A DNA stretch of 64,000 nt from Fulvimarina sp. GTDB lineage: Bacteria; Pseudomonadota; Alphaproteobacteria; Rhizobiales; Rhizobiaceae. The stretch is from the NCBI GenBank assembly GCA_002700095.1, contig PACL01000054.1, positions 1 through 64,000 of the forward strand, read 5' to 3'. Below the pieces are notes generated by a model, which saw only the letters and a list, made by a program, of their open reading frames with translations, was not told the origin of the DNA and did no database searches. The position numbers and the translations under genes are program-made. This document shows, piece by piece, positions 33,092 through 41,790 of the stretch (the first letter of the stretch is position 1; every line of letters starts with the position of its first letter).

Positions 33092-34417
33092 TCAGAATTC
33101 GGAGACCTTTCCCCAGGCGCGGCAGCCAAAGCGCGACAGCGCATAGTGCCGATGCGCGACCGCGGGCCGATCGCCGGCGACGAGATCGGCGATCAGCCGC
33201 CCGGCCCCCGGGCCGATCCCGAAGCCGTGGCCGGAAAAGCCGGCGGCGAGCAGAAAGCCCTCCGGCCCTGCCGCGGGATCGATGACCGGGACGCCATCCG
33301 GCGTCGAATCGATGTAGCCGGCCCAGGCCGCCTGGACTGGGATGGGCGTCAGCTCGGGAATGAGCCGGCGCGCCCGCTCGAGGATCAGTTGGATCGCCCT
33401 TTGGGATGGCCGCGGATCGAGCACGCGCATCTTTTCCATGGGCGTCGGCCGGTCGAGCGCCCAACGGCGCAGCGTCTCGTGCCCGGCCTCGAGACCCGAG
33501 AGATTGCCGGGAGCGAGCATCCGCCATCGCTTGGCGAACATCGGCAGGAAGCTGCGGGCAAAGCGCAGCTGCTGGAACGTCGGGTCGACGCTCGCCATGC
33601 CGGAGACGGCGAGCGTGTAGCCACCGTCGCCGCGCCGCGTCACCGACACCTGCGAAGTGTGCAGCGCCTCGGGAAGGTTCTTCGCGCCGGGCATGACCGA
33701 GAGGATCGACGAGCGCACCGAGGACTGGGGAAAGACCACGCCGAGCTGCCGGCAGAAGGACGACGCCCAGGCGCCGCCGGCGAACACGACCTGCCGGGTG
33801 CGGATCGTGCCGTGTTCGGTCACGACGGCCGAGACTCGCCCCGCCTCTGTCTCCAGCCCGCGCGCGGCGCAGAACTGATGCACCGTGCCGCCATGCTGGA
33901 TCACGCCTCTGGCGATCATCGGCGCGGCGCGGGCCGGATCGGCGATGCCGTCGCTCGGCGAGAAGATGCCGCCTTTCCAAGGCTTGCCGGTGGCGCTGCC
34001 ACGCCCGGTTGCCTCGGCGGCGCTCAGCATGTGGGTGACGACGCCCTCCCCTGCCGCGAAGTCGCGCCACTTCGCCCAGCCGGCAATCTCCGCCTCGTCG
34101 TCGGAGAGATAGAGAAGGCCGCAGCGGCGAAAGCCGAGATCCTCGCCGAGCTCGGACTGGATCTCCTCCCACAGGGCAAGGCTCTGCGTCGCCAGCGGCA
34201 GTTCGCGCGCGTCGCGATTCTGCTGCCGGCACCAGCCCCAGTTCCGGCTCGACTGCTCGGCGCCGATCCGGCCTTTTTCGAGAAGCGCGACCTTCCGGCC
34301 GCCCCGCGCCAGAAAATAGGCCGCTGATGCCCCGACGATGCCGCCACCGATGACGACGATGTCGACCGCCGCTGGCAACGTCCCGGATGACGCGATGGTG
34401 ACCAGTGGGGCGGGCAT
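33092..34417 (-). CDS. FAD-dependent oxidoreductase of the DAO family
   Basis: A 441-residue DAAO-type flavoprotein: dinucleotide fold DIVVIGGGIVGASAAYFLARGG at about 19-40, the ERxSSRNWGWCRQQ flavin loop at about 54-66 (IGAEQSSRNWGWCRQQNRD), a substrate domain, and the FAD-closing AAGFSGHGFGIGPGAGRLIADLV near residue 400. The family oxidises amino acids, N-methyl amino acids or hydroxy acids. SSRNWGWCRQQ is characteristic of a rhizobial subfamily whose substrate I do not know. It converges on the gal operon and has no partner in the same orientation immediately next to it. Confidence 0.85.
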   Translation of the reverse strand: MPAPLVTIASSGTLPAAVDIVVIGGGIVGASAAYFLARGGRKVALLEKGRIGAEQSSRNWGWCRQQNRDARELPLATQSLALWEEIQSELGEDLGFRRCGLLYLSDDEAEIAGWAKWRDFAAGEGVVTHMLSAAEATGRGSATGKPWKGGIFSPSDGIADPARAAPMIARGVIQHGGTVHQFCAARGLETEAGRVSAVVTEHGTIRTRQVVFAGGAWASSFCRQLGVVFPQSSVRSSILSVMPGAKNLPEALHTSQVSVTRRGDGGYTLAVSGMASVDPTFQQLRFARSFLPMFAKRWRMLAPGNLSGLEAGHETLRRWALDRPTPMEKMRVLDPRPSQRAIQLILERARRLIPELTPIPVQAAWAGYIDSTPDGVPVIDPAAGPEGFLLAAGFSGHGFGIGPGAGRLIADLVAGDRPAVAHRHYALSRFGCRAWGKVSEF

Positions 34418-34765
34418 GTCTCACTCCTGATGCTCGTCGCGATCCAACCCCGGCGGCGCGTGAGGGTTCGATCGATCGAGGATACGGTCCGGCATGATCT
34501 GCCGCGCTCGGCGGAGATGGCAGCAGCTCATTTCCGGATGCCCGTCCCGATGCGGCTTGCCAGTCAGCCGGAGCCGGTTCAAGCCGGCGGAATGATCTGC
34601 CGCAGGCCTTTGCATCGGAGACGACCTGCTCACCGCCGCTACGCGGATGAAGCTCGACATGATCGACGTCAAGATCCTGGTTCGACCCTCAGACCATGCG
34701 AACTGGATCAAGCTGGTTCTGATAGGAATTAAGGTCGTCGAGCGGCGACATTGCGCCGGGCGCGC
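34418..34765. other. No recognisable gene
   Basis: This 348-bp stretch between the start of the DAO-type gene and the AraC fragment has no convincing reading frame. Part of it, next to the truncated AraC frame, may be decayed coding sequence. It should carry the promoter of the DAO-type gene. Confidence 0.35.
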
Positions 34766-35080
34766 TCAAGCCAGCCGTGCGGAACGCCGATCCTCGCCAC
34801 GCGACAGGCCGAAGGCCGCCTTATAGGGACGCAGGAAGTGCGAATAGGAGCGGAAGCCGCGGCGTGCGGCCACGCGAGACAGCTCGGCCAGACTGGCCTT
34901 GATCAGCTTGCGGGCCCTCGCCGGCCGCATCGTGCGAAGATGCTCCGCAGCGCTTTGGGCGAAGGCTACCTGAAACAGCCGATCGAGATACCGACGCGAG
35001 TGTCGGATCTCATCGGCGATCGCTTCGACCGAACAGACCGTCTGGACGGCCTCGGCCATCGTGCGGCAGGCCTGCTGCAC
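34766..35080 (-). pseudogene. AraC-type HTH fragment
   Basis: About 104 residues matching the C-terminal DNA-binding part of AraC/GlxA-type regulators: CSVEAIADEIRHSRRYLDRLFQVAF (first HTH), then AEHLRTMRPARARKLIKASLAELSRVAARRGFRSYSHFLRPYKAAFG (second HTH with the typical F-x-PYK-FG end). The frame stays open upstream to about 35170 (IIDPYRREAETFLDVFTTAHSDLPL) but no ligand-binding domain exists, because the ABC permease gene begins there. A GTG at 35080 could start a short HTH-only protein. More likely this is the remnant of a full-length regulator cut when the transporter genes were placed here. Confidence 0.6.
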
Positions 35081-35177
35081 CGCCAGAGGCAGGTCCGAAT
35101 GAGCCGTGGTGAAGACGTCGAGGAAGGTCTCCGCCTCGCGTCGGTAAGGATCGATGATCAGGGCGGCAGGATCGCAT

Positions 35178-35876
35178 CTATCGAGCGTCCTGCTCCTCCA
35201 TTTTGCGGGAGTAGGCCCGGCCGTAATGGGCCTCGATGCGCATCTGGATGAAGTGCCAGGCGGTCGTCATGATCAGGTAATAGATCGCCGCGACGATGAA
35301 GAGTTCGAGCACCAGGAACTTCTCCTGGATCAGCATCTGGGTGCGGCGGAGCAGCTCCTCCATCGAAATCACCGATGTGACCGAGGTGGTCTTCAACAGG
35401 CCGTTCACGCTGTTGCCGAGAACCGGAATGATGATCCGCGTCGCCTGGGGCATGATGACATAGGCCATCACCTGAGGCGGCTTAAAGCCGAGAGCGCGGG
35501 CGGCGTTCCATTGGCCGGCGGGCACGCCGAGGATGCCGCCGCGCACGATCTCCGAAAGATAGGCCGCCTCGTTGAGGATCAGGCCGAGGAGTGCAGATTC
35601 GATGACCCCGAGCCGAATGCCGAACTGCGGAAGGCCGGTATAGATGATGATCAGCTGGACAAGCAGCGGCGTCCCCCGGAACACCCAGATATAGAAGCGC
35701 GCCGGATAGGTGAGGAGCCGACTCGACGACATGCGCATGACGGCGAGAAGACAGCCGAGAACGAGGCCTCCGGCGATCGCCACGAGCGTCAGCCACAGCG
35801 TCGTCAGCGCACCGCCGAGGATGAAGGGATTGACGAGATATTCGAAAAATCCCGTCCAGCTCCAGCGAATGTCCAT
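35178..35876 (-). CDS. Polar amino acid ABC transporter permease
   Basis: A 232-residue HisM/GlnP-type permease with five membrane segments and the family loops. The N-terminal TLWLTLVAIAGGLVLGCLLAVMRMS is followed by YIWVFRGTPLLVQLIIIYTGLPQFG, the NEAAYLSEIVRGGILGVPAGQWNAARALGF coupling (EAA) loop, and PVLGNSVNGLLKTTSVTSVISMEELL. It works with the binding protein at 36120 and the ATPase at 41053; only one permease gene is seen, so it probably acts as a homodimer. It is downstream of the binding protein in the same orientation, separated by a RIME-like repeat. Confidence 0.9.
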   Translation of the reverse strand: MDIRWSWTGFFEYLVNPFILGGALTTLWLTLVAIAGGLVLGCLLAVMRMSSSRLLTYPARFYIWVFRGTPLLVQLIIIYTGLPQFGIRLGVIESALLGLILNEAAYLSEIVRGGILGVPAGQWNAARALGFKPPQVMAYVIMPQATRIIIPVLGNSVNGLLKTTSVTSVISMEELLRRTQMLIQEKFLVLELFIVAAIYYLIMTTAWHFIQMRIEAHYGRAYSRKMEEQDAR

Positions 35877-35933
35877 GCAGGCCTCAAGGCTAAAGGGGGT
35901 TCGAGGCAGGCCCTCGCCGAACCATTGTCGACC

Positions 35934-36040
35934 AGAGCATGATCCCGAAAAGAGGGAACCGGTTTTCGGAAAAAATCATGCGGCAAGAAGAGGATAGAGT
36001 GGGATGTCGATCGAAGCTGATCTCATCCCGTTCCAAGACC
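35934..36040. repeat. RIME-like intergenic repeat of Hyphomicrobiales
   Basis: The segment starts AGAGCATGATCCCGAAAA, continues with GGGAACCGGTTTTCGGAAAA and ATCATGCGGC, and ends with a second palindrome, GGGATG-17-CATCCC. I know this two-palindrome layout from rhizobial intergenic mosaic elements that occur in many copies per genome. It lies between two genes of one transporter and can fold in RNA, so it may set the ratio of binding protein to permease. The match is from memory. Confidence 0.7.
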
Positions 36041-36119
36041 TGCTGCATCTTCGCCGGCCGAGAGTGTCTCGGCCGGCCATCATGTTCGAGGGCGGTGGCC
36101 CTTTGGCCAAAGCAGCCGA

Positions 36120-36962
36120 TCAGTCGTTCGGGCCGCGGAGCGAGAAGGGCTTGGTGTTGGCAAGAAGGCCGTATTCGTCCATCAGCGTCTTGTAGCTGCC
36201 GTCCTTCATCATCTCGTTCAGCGTCTCGACGACGGCGTCGGCAACGGTCTCGTTCGCCATTGCCAGCGCGACGGGCGTCGGGAAGAGGCCGGAGATCGCC
36301 CGGTCGAAGTCGCCGCGCCTGTCGTATTCCGCAGCCGTCGGATCGATGCTCACCGTCGCGTCGGTCTGGCCGGCGGAGAGCGCCTGATAGGCCAGCGCGA
36401 AGTTGTCGAAGGTGCGGATGTCGATCGCCTCGAGGCCCTCGCCCTGGAGCTTCTCATCGAGCGCCTTCAGCTTGGCCTCCTCGAAGCCGCCAATCTCGAC
36501 CCCGACCGTCTTGCCGGCAAGGTCTTCTTCCTTGGTGATCTTTTCAGGGTTGCCCTTCTGCACCGAGATCGAGATCGCCTGGGATTCGTATGGCACCATC
36601 TTCATCATGGCCGCCCGCTCGGGGTTCCAGAAGATGCCCGTATTGATGACGTCCCAGCGGCCCGCCTGAAGGCCAGGGATCATGGCCGAGAACTCGATCC
36701 GGACATATTCCGGCTCGAGGCACAGCCGCTTGGCGATCTCGTCGCCGAGGGTGATGCGCATGCCCTTCAGCGTGCCGGTGGAATCGACGTACTGCATCGG
36801 CGGCAGCGTCGGGTTGGTCGACATCGTCAACTTGCCGGGCGATACGAGCGCGCTGTCCGGAACCGCCTGCTCGCAATCCTGAGCGAGAACCGGCGCGGCC
36901 GTGGCGAGAAGGCTGGCCGCAAGACCACCGGCGAGGATGAGGGCGTCGTGAAGTCTGGTCAT
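36120..36962 (-). CDS. ABC transporter substrate-binding protein, family 3
   Basis: A 280-residue periplasmic binding protein. The signal peptide is cut after VLAQ (about residue 28). Family-3 features include KLTMSTNPTLPPMQYVDSTGTLKGMRITLGDEIAKRL (about 43-80), then FSAMIPGLQAGRWDVINTG and EEDLAGKTVGVEIGGFEEAKL. Such proteins bind polar amino acids, opines or related compounds. It precedes the permease gene and follows the DapA-like gene, all minus strand, so the three are probably one operon reading away from the GntR palindrome. The ligand is likely the substrate of the fused dehydrogenase opposite. Confidence 0.9.
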   Translation of the reverse strand: MTRLHDALILAGGLAASLLATAAPVLAQDCEQAVPDSALVSPGKLTMSTNPTLPPMQYVDSTGTLKGMRITLGDEIAKRLCLEPEYVRIEFSAMIPGLQAGRWDVINTGIFWNPERAAMMKMVPYESQAISISVQKGNPEKITKEEDLAGKTVGVEIGGFEEAKLKALDEKLQGEGLEAIDIRTFDNFALAYQALSAGQTDATVSIDPTAAEYDRRGDFDRAISGLFPTPVALAMANETVADAVVETLNEMMKDGSYKTLMDEYGLLANTKPFSLRGPND

Positions 36963-37074
36963 GCTGGTCTCCTGTAGGCCCCTGCGGGCTCGATGAAAGG
37001 GCAGCGTTTCATTCCCGGTATTTGTGGGGTAGCGGGCGTCGACGCCCGTCTGTTGTTGGGGCCTCAGCGACCCG

Positions 37075-37974
37075 TCATGCGCTCGCGAGACTGCCGATCA
37101 GGTCGAGGCTGGCGAGAGTGTCCCGCAAGGCGGCCCGGTCCGGCCCGGGAAGCGGCAGGCGCGGCGCGCGCGGATCGCCAACCGGCAGACCCATCATGGC
37201 GAGCCCTGCCTTCGAGGCCGAGACATAGCGGGGGCCACCCACCCAACGGACCACCGGCAGGATCTTCCGGTAGAGCGCCAAGGCCGCGTCCTTGTCGCTT
37301 TCGTCGGCGACGAGTTCGAACAGCCGCGCCGATTCCTTCGGCATCAGGTTCGAACAAACGGCCACCCAGCCGACGGCGCCGAGCCAGAAGGATTCATAGC
37401 CGAGGATGCCGGCGAAGACGTCGATCCGGTCGCCGCAAAGATCGATGATGTCGCGCACGCGGGTGACTTCGAGGGTCGATTCCTTGATCGAGCGGACGGC
37501 GTCGATGTGGCTCAGCCGCGCCACAGTCTGCGGGACGAGGTCGACATTCGCCGTCGCCGGATTGTTGTAGACCATGATCGGGATGGAGATCGCTTCGCCG
37601 ATCTTGCGATAATGCTCGAAGAGTTCGTCCACTGTCGGCGCTGAGTAGAAGGGCGGAATGATCATCACGCCGTCGGCGCCCATCGCTTCCGCTTCGCGCG
37701 ACAGCTCGACCGCATCGAACGTCGCCTCGGCGCCGGTGCCGATATAGACCGGCACCCGGCCCGCCGCCGCCGAAACGCAGATCTCGACGATTTCCTGGCG
37801 CTCTGCCCGAGAGCAGGACAGGAACTCACCGGTACTGCCAAGGGGAATGAGGCCGTGAATGCCCTGTTCGATCTGCCAGTTGACCAGACGCCTCAGGGCC
37901 GCAGCATCGACGGCCGAGCCATCGGCCGTGAACGGCGTTACCAGAACTGTGAAGGTGCCCCTCGCTTTGGTCAT
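37075..37974 (-). CDS. Dihydrodipicolinate synthase (DapA) family lyase
   Basis: A 299-residue Schiff-base aldolase/lyase. Visible are the pyruvate-binding GSTGEFLSCSRAERQEI, the active-site Tyr in PIMVYNNPATANVDL and the Schiff-base Lys in VRSIKESTLEVTRVRDI. The spacing is normal, so it should be active. Beside a three-part dehydrogenase of the D-hydroxyproline type and an amino acid importer, a role like 1-pyrroline-4-hydroxy-2-carboxylate deaminase is possible, but no hydroxyproline epimerase is seen. The start at 37974 is chosen because the TIM barrel begins at once (KARGTFTVLVTPF); earlier frames run across the promoter palindrome. Confidence 0.85.
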   Translation of the reverse strand: MTKARGTFTVLVTPFTADGSAVDAAALRRLVNWQIEQGIHGLIPLGSTGEFLSCSRAERQEIVEICVSAAAGRVPVYIGTGAEATFDAVELSREAEAMGADGVMIIPPFYSAPTVDELFEHYRKIGEAISIPIMVYNNPATANVDLVPQTVARLSHIDAVRSIKESTLEVTRVRDIIDLCGDRIDVFAGILGYESFWLGAVGWVAVCSNLMPKESARLFELVADESDKDAALALYRKILPVVRWVGGPRYVSASKAGLAMMGLPVGDPRAPRLPLPGPDRAALRDTLASLDLIGSLASA

Positions 37975-38019
37975 TGCCCGTCTTTCATCGCTTTCATTGG
38001 CAGCACCATAACAAAAATA

Positions 38020-38041
38020 TTTTCTCTGTATACAGAGAAAA
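38020..38041. promoter_or_regulatory. Perfect 22-bp palindrome, likely GntR operator
   Basis: Two 11-bp arms, TTTTCTCTGTA and TACAGAGAAAA, meet without a spacer. The core TGTATACA is of the kind bound by FadR/FCD-type GntR proteins. It lies between the divergent DapA-like gene (start 37974) and fused dehydrogenase gene (start 38092), 46 and 51 bp from the two start codons, and would control both. The matching GntR gene is at 42837, in the dehydrogenase operon. Confidence 0.75.
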
Positions 38042-38091
38042 TCCAGATCGTGTAATGTTGCCATCGTCAACAGTCACCAGACACCGAGCCC

Positions 38092-41049
38092 ATGCGTCTC
38101 AGCCGCAAGACCGTCCAACCGGCAGCACACCCCGTTGAGTTCACCTTCGACGGACGGCCGCTCTCTGCCCTGCCGGGGGAGACGATCGCGGCTGCGCTGG
38201 CGGCGAACGGCATCGCGGCGATCCGCCGATTCGATGCCGGGGCGCCGGGTGAGGAAAGCTGGCGCGGCCTCTATTGCGGCATGGGCGCCTGTTACGACTG
38301 CGTCGTGACGGTGGACGGCAGAGCCGGGCAGCGCGCCTGCCTGACGAAGATTTCGGGCGGCGAGACCATCCGTTCGTCCCAGCCGACGGGAACCCCGGAC
38401 GACAGGCTGGCGCCTCTGGCAGCGCTGCCCGCCGAGGCGCCGCGCGAAGAAATCGGCGTCGACATCCTCGTGGTCGGCGCAGGACCCGCGGGAATGGCGG
38501 CGGCGCTCGCCGCCCGGCGGGTCGGTGCTTCGGTAACGGTAATCGACGAACGCGCCCAGGCGGGCGGGCAGTATTACAAGCCGCTCGCGCCATCCCTGAG
38601 TGCGGCCGAGCAGCCGGACCGGCAGTTCCGCCGCGGCGCCGAGCGCTTCAAGGCCCTTGAAGACGCGGGCGCGACGCTCGTTCAGGGTGCTCTCGTCTGG
38701 GGCGCTATCCGCCCCGACGAAGTTCTGACCCTGGTCGAGGGGCGCGAGGTCGTCTATCGGCCGAAACGGCTGATCCTCGCCACCGGCGCCTATGAGCGCC
38801 CCTATCCCATTCCCGGCTGGACCCTGCCCGGCGTCATGACAACGGGTGCCGCCCAGACCCTGTCGCGCGCCTATGGCGTCTCGCCCGGCCAGCGTGTCGT
38901 CGTCGCGGGCAATGGACCGTTGAATCTCCAGCTTGCCGCCGACCTTGCGGCCCATGGCGTAACGATCGTCGCTGTCGTCGAGGCCGCGCCACGGCCCGGC
39001 CTCGGCAAATGGCGTAGCCTCGCCCGGGCGGGCCTTGCGGCGCCGGATCTTTTGCTCGAGGGCGCAAAATATCGGGCGGTGCTGGCAAAAAGCGGCACGC
39101 CGATCCACTGGGGCCATGCCGCCGTCGTAGCGAAGGGAAATGGGCGGCTCGAAAGCGTCGCCATCGCCCCGCTCGGCGCTGACGGCGAGGCCGACGTGGC
39201 GCGCGCGATCGAACTTCAGGCCGACACCCTGTGCCTCGGCTACGGCTTCGTCGCGTCGGGCGAGATCGCAAGGGCGCTCGGCTGCCGAACGGTCCACGAC
39301 CCACGTCATCTCGGTACGCCTGCCATCTGGACCGGCGCGAACGGCGAGACCAGCCTGTCCGGCGTCTATGCCGTCGGCGACGGCGCCTTCGTCGCCGGCT
39401 CCCGCGTCGCCGAGGCCACGGGCACCATCTCGGGCGCCCATGCGGCCGAGACGTTGGGGTACGGCGCGGCTTCCGCCGTCGCCGATCGGGCGCGCCGCGA
39501 GCTCAAGACCGCCCGTTCCTTCCAGCTTGCGCTATGGGACCTTTTCGCCGCGCCGCCCGTCCCGCTGACGGGGGTCCCGGACGAGACGATCCTCTGCCGC
39601 TGCGAAGGCCTGACTTTCGGCCGGATCCGAAGTGAGATCGATGCCGGCTGGGACAGCCTCGGCACGCTGAAGCGGCGCACGCGTCTCGGCATGGGGCGCT
39701 GTCAGGCTCGCTACTGCTCGGCGACGGCTGCCAGGCTCATCGAGGAGCGAACCGGGCGCAAACGGGAGGTCGAAGGCTTCGCCCCGCGCCTGCCGGTCAA
39801 GCCTTTTCCCGCCGCCGCGCTCGCCCGCCAGAAGCCGGAATGGGGCGGCCATGCGAGGGCCGGTTCCCCCAATCTCGCCCGGGCGCCCGAAGCCGAGCCC
39901 TTCGGCACGATGGAAGCCGCGATCGCCGTCATCGGCGGCGGCGTTGTCGGCGCATGCCTTGCCTATGAATTCGCCCATGCCGGCAAGGACGTCCTCGTCA
40001 TCGAGCGCGACGACGTCAATCTCCAGGCCTCGGGCGCCAATGCCGGCAGCCTGCATGTCCAGCTGCTCTCCTTCGATTTCGGCAAGAAGGCCGAGGCGGG
40101 TGGCGGCCCGGCCGCCGACACGCTGCCGCTCGGCCCCTATGCCGTCAGACTCTGGCAGGAGATCGCCAAGGCCTGCGGCGGCGACTTCGAAATCCGCGTC
40201 ACCGGCGGCCTGATGGTGGCAGAAAGCGAAGCCGGCATGGCCTTTCTGAAGGCAAAGGCCGAGGTGGAGCGCCGCCACGGCATCGACGCCCATATCCTTG
40301 GCCGGTCGGAGCTGCGCGATCTGGCTCCCGGCCTTTCGGAGGAGCTGATCGGCGCCGAATACGTCGCCGAGGAAGGCAAGATCAATCCGCTGACGGCGAC
40401 CTATCGCACCTTCGAGGCGGCAAAGGCCGCCGGCGCGAGGTCGCTGCGCGGCACAAACGTCACCGCCATCGAACGGGACGGCGCGGCCTGGACGATCACC
40501 ACCCAGCGCGGCACCATCCGCGCCGGCACGGTGATCAACGCTGCCGGCCCCTGGGCACGGGAAATCGGGGCGATGGTCGGCCTCGACGTGCCGGTCTACA
40601 GCGCGCCGCTGCAGATGATCACCACCGAGCGCGCCCCTGCCCTGATCGGCCAGCTCGTCGCCCATGCGGACCGGCATCTTTCGCTGAAGCAGCTTTCCAC
40701 CGGCGGCATCCTGATCGGCGGCGCCTGGCCGGCCCACTATGCCGAGCATCAGCGCCTCAACACGACGATGCTCGACAGCATCGAGGGCAATCTCTGGGTC
40801 GCCCAGCGCGTCGTGCCGCAGATCGCGGGCCTGCATGTCCTGAGGAGCTGGGCCGGCATGAACGTCAATATCGACGGCGCGCCGATCGTCGGCGAGGCGC
40901 CCGGCCTGTCCGGCTTCTACAACTGCGTGACCTCCAACGGCTACACGCTGGCGCCCGCCGTCGCGCGCCTCACCCGCGAACTCGTCACCCACGGTTCGGC
41001 GAGCTTCGATGTCGCCCCTTACCGCCTCGAACGCTTCGACAGGAGCTGA
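38092..41049 (+). CDS. Three-in-one fused dehydrogenase (HcnA-HcnB-HcnC type)
   Basis: A 985-residue protein that joins what are normally three subunits. Residues about 12-105 are the small ferredoxin-like subunit with a [2Fe-2S] motif (LYCGMGACYDC, later Cys in QRACL). Residues about 120-560 are the large subunit: FAD fold ILVVGAGPAGMAAALAARR, NAD-type fold VVVAGNGPLNLQLAADL, and a BFD-like iron-sulphur segment ILCRCEGLTFGRI through GRCQARYCSAT. Residues about 608-985 are the DAO-type subunit (IAVIGGGVVGACLAYEFAHAG, SGANAGSLHVQLLS, and the closing NGYTLAPAVARL). Separate-subunit relatives are hydrogen cyanide synthase, opine oxidases and D-hydroxyproline dehydrogenase. It opens an operon with the ABC ATPase three bases later. 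Confidence 0.88.
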   Translation: MRLSRKTVQPAAHPVEFTFDGRPLSALPGETIAAALAANGIAAIRRFDAGAPGEESWRGLYCGMGACYDCVVTVDGRAGQRACLTKISGGETIRSSQPTGTPDDRLAPLAALPAEAPREEIGVDILVVGAGPAGMAAALAARRVGASVTVIDERAQAGGQYYKPLAPSLSAAEQPDRQFRRGAERFKALEDAGATLVQGALVWGAIRPDEVLTLVEGREVVYRPKRLILATGAYERPYPIPGWTLPGVMTTGAAQTLSRAYGVSPGQRVVVAGNGPLNLQLAADLAAHGVTIVAVVEAAPRPGLGKWRSLARAGLAAPDLLLEGAKYRAVLAKSGTPIHWGHAAVVAKGNGRLESVAIAPLGADGEADVARAIELQADTLCLGYGFVASGEIARALGCRTVHDPRHLGTPAIWTGANGETSLSGVYAVGDGAFVAGSRVAEATGTISGAHAAETLGYGAASAVADRARRELKTARSFQLALWDLFAAPPVPLTGVPDETILCRCEGLTFGRIRSEIDAGWDSLGTLKRRTRLGMGRCQARYCSATAARLIEERTGRKREVEGFAPRLPVKPFPAAALARQKPEWGGHARAGSPNLARAPEAEPFGTMEAAIAVIGGGVVGACLAYEFAHAGKDVLVIERDDVNLQASGANAGSLHVQLLSFDFGKKAEAGGGPAADTLPLGPYAVRLWQEIAKACGGDFEIRVTGGLMVAESEAGMAFLKAKAEVERRHGIDAHILGRSELRDLAPGLSEELIGAEYVAEEGKINPLTATYRTFEAAKAAGARSLRGTNVTAIERDGAAWTITTQRGTIRAGTVINAAGPWAREIGAMVGLDVPVYSAPLQMITTERAPALIGQLVAHADRHLSLKQLSTGGILIGGAWPAHYAEHQRLNTTMLDSIEGNLWVAQRVVPQIAGLHVLRSWAGMNVNIDGAPIVGEAPGLSGFYNCVTSNGYTLAPAVARLTRELVTHGSASFDVAPYRLERFDRS

Positions 41050-41052
41050 ATA

Positions 41053-41781
41053 GTGATCACGCTCGACAACGTCTCCAAGACCTTCGGCAAGTTTCAGGTC
41101 CTGAAGAACTGCTCCACCACCGTCGAACGCGGCGAGGTCGTCGTCGTCTGCGGGCCTTCGGGGTCTGGAAAGTCGACGCTCATCAAGACGATCAACGGGC
41201 TGGAGCCGATCGATTCCGGCCGCATCGAGGTGGCGGGGATCGACGTGTGGGCCGAGGGCACGGACCTTGCCAAGCTGCGGGCAAAGACCGGCATGGTCTT
41301 CCAGAATTTCGAGCTCTTCCCGCATCTGTCGATCATCGACAATCTGACCATAGCCCAGCGCAAGGTTCTCGGCCGCTCGAAGGCCGAAGCGACGGAAAAG
41401 GCCGAGGCGCTGCTCGAGCGCGTCGGTCTCGCCGACCAGGCCCGCAAATATCCGATCCAGCTGTCCGGCGGGCAGCAGCAGCGCGTCGCCATCGCCAGAG
41501 CCCTCGCCATGGATCCCGTCGCCATGCTCTTCGACGAGCCGACCTCCGCGCTCGATCCGGAGATGATCAGCGAGGTTCTCGACGTGATGGTCAAGCTCGC
41601 CAATGAGGGAATGACGATGGTCTGCGTCACCCACGAGATGGGCTTTGCCCGCAAGGTCGCGAACAAGGTCGTCTTCATGGACAATGGCGAGATTGTCGAG
41701 GATTGCAGTGGCGACGAGTTCTTCACCACCGAGCGCTCGGAACGGGCGACCCAGTTCCTCGACAAGATCCTCAAGCACTAG
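41053..41781 (+). CDS. Polar amino acid ABC transporter ATPase
   Basis: A 242-residue ATPase of the GlnQ/HisP type: Walker A GPSGSGKSTLIKTINGLE, Q-loop MVFQNFELFPHL, signature LSGGQQQRVAIARALAM, Walker B AMLFDEPTSALDPEM, and the switch His in CVTHEMGFARKV. It starts with GTG at 41053, three bases after the fused dehydrogenase stop, with AGGAGCTGA upstream. The binding protein and permease are on the other side of the divergent promoter, so the importer is split across two operons under one palindrome. The pairing is inferred from family and context. Confidence 0.92.
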   Translation: MITLDNVSKTFGKFQVLKNCSTTVERGEVVVVCGPSGSGKSTLIKTINGLEPIDSGRIEVAGIDVWAEGTDLAKLRAKTGMVFQNFELFPHLSIIDNLTIAQRKVLGRSKAEATEKAEALLERVGLADQARKYPIQLSGGQQQRVAIARALAMDPVAMLFDEPTSALDPEMISEVLDVMVKLANEGMTMVCVTHEMGFARKVANKVVFMDNGEIVEDCSGDEFFTTERSERATQFLDKILKH

Positions 41782-41790
41782 GCCGGGACG

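Noticed and set aside
38092-41049. Artificial fusion by a sequencing error in the three-part dehydrogenase
   Set aside because: The frame is continuous through both linkers without stops, and no alternative start with a ribosome binding site is obvious at the junctions; I kept a fusion, though read-level data would settle it.
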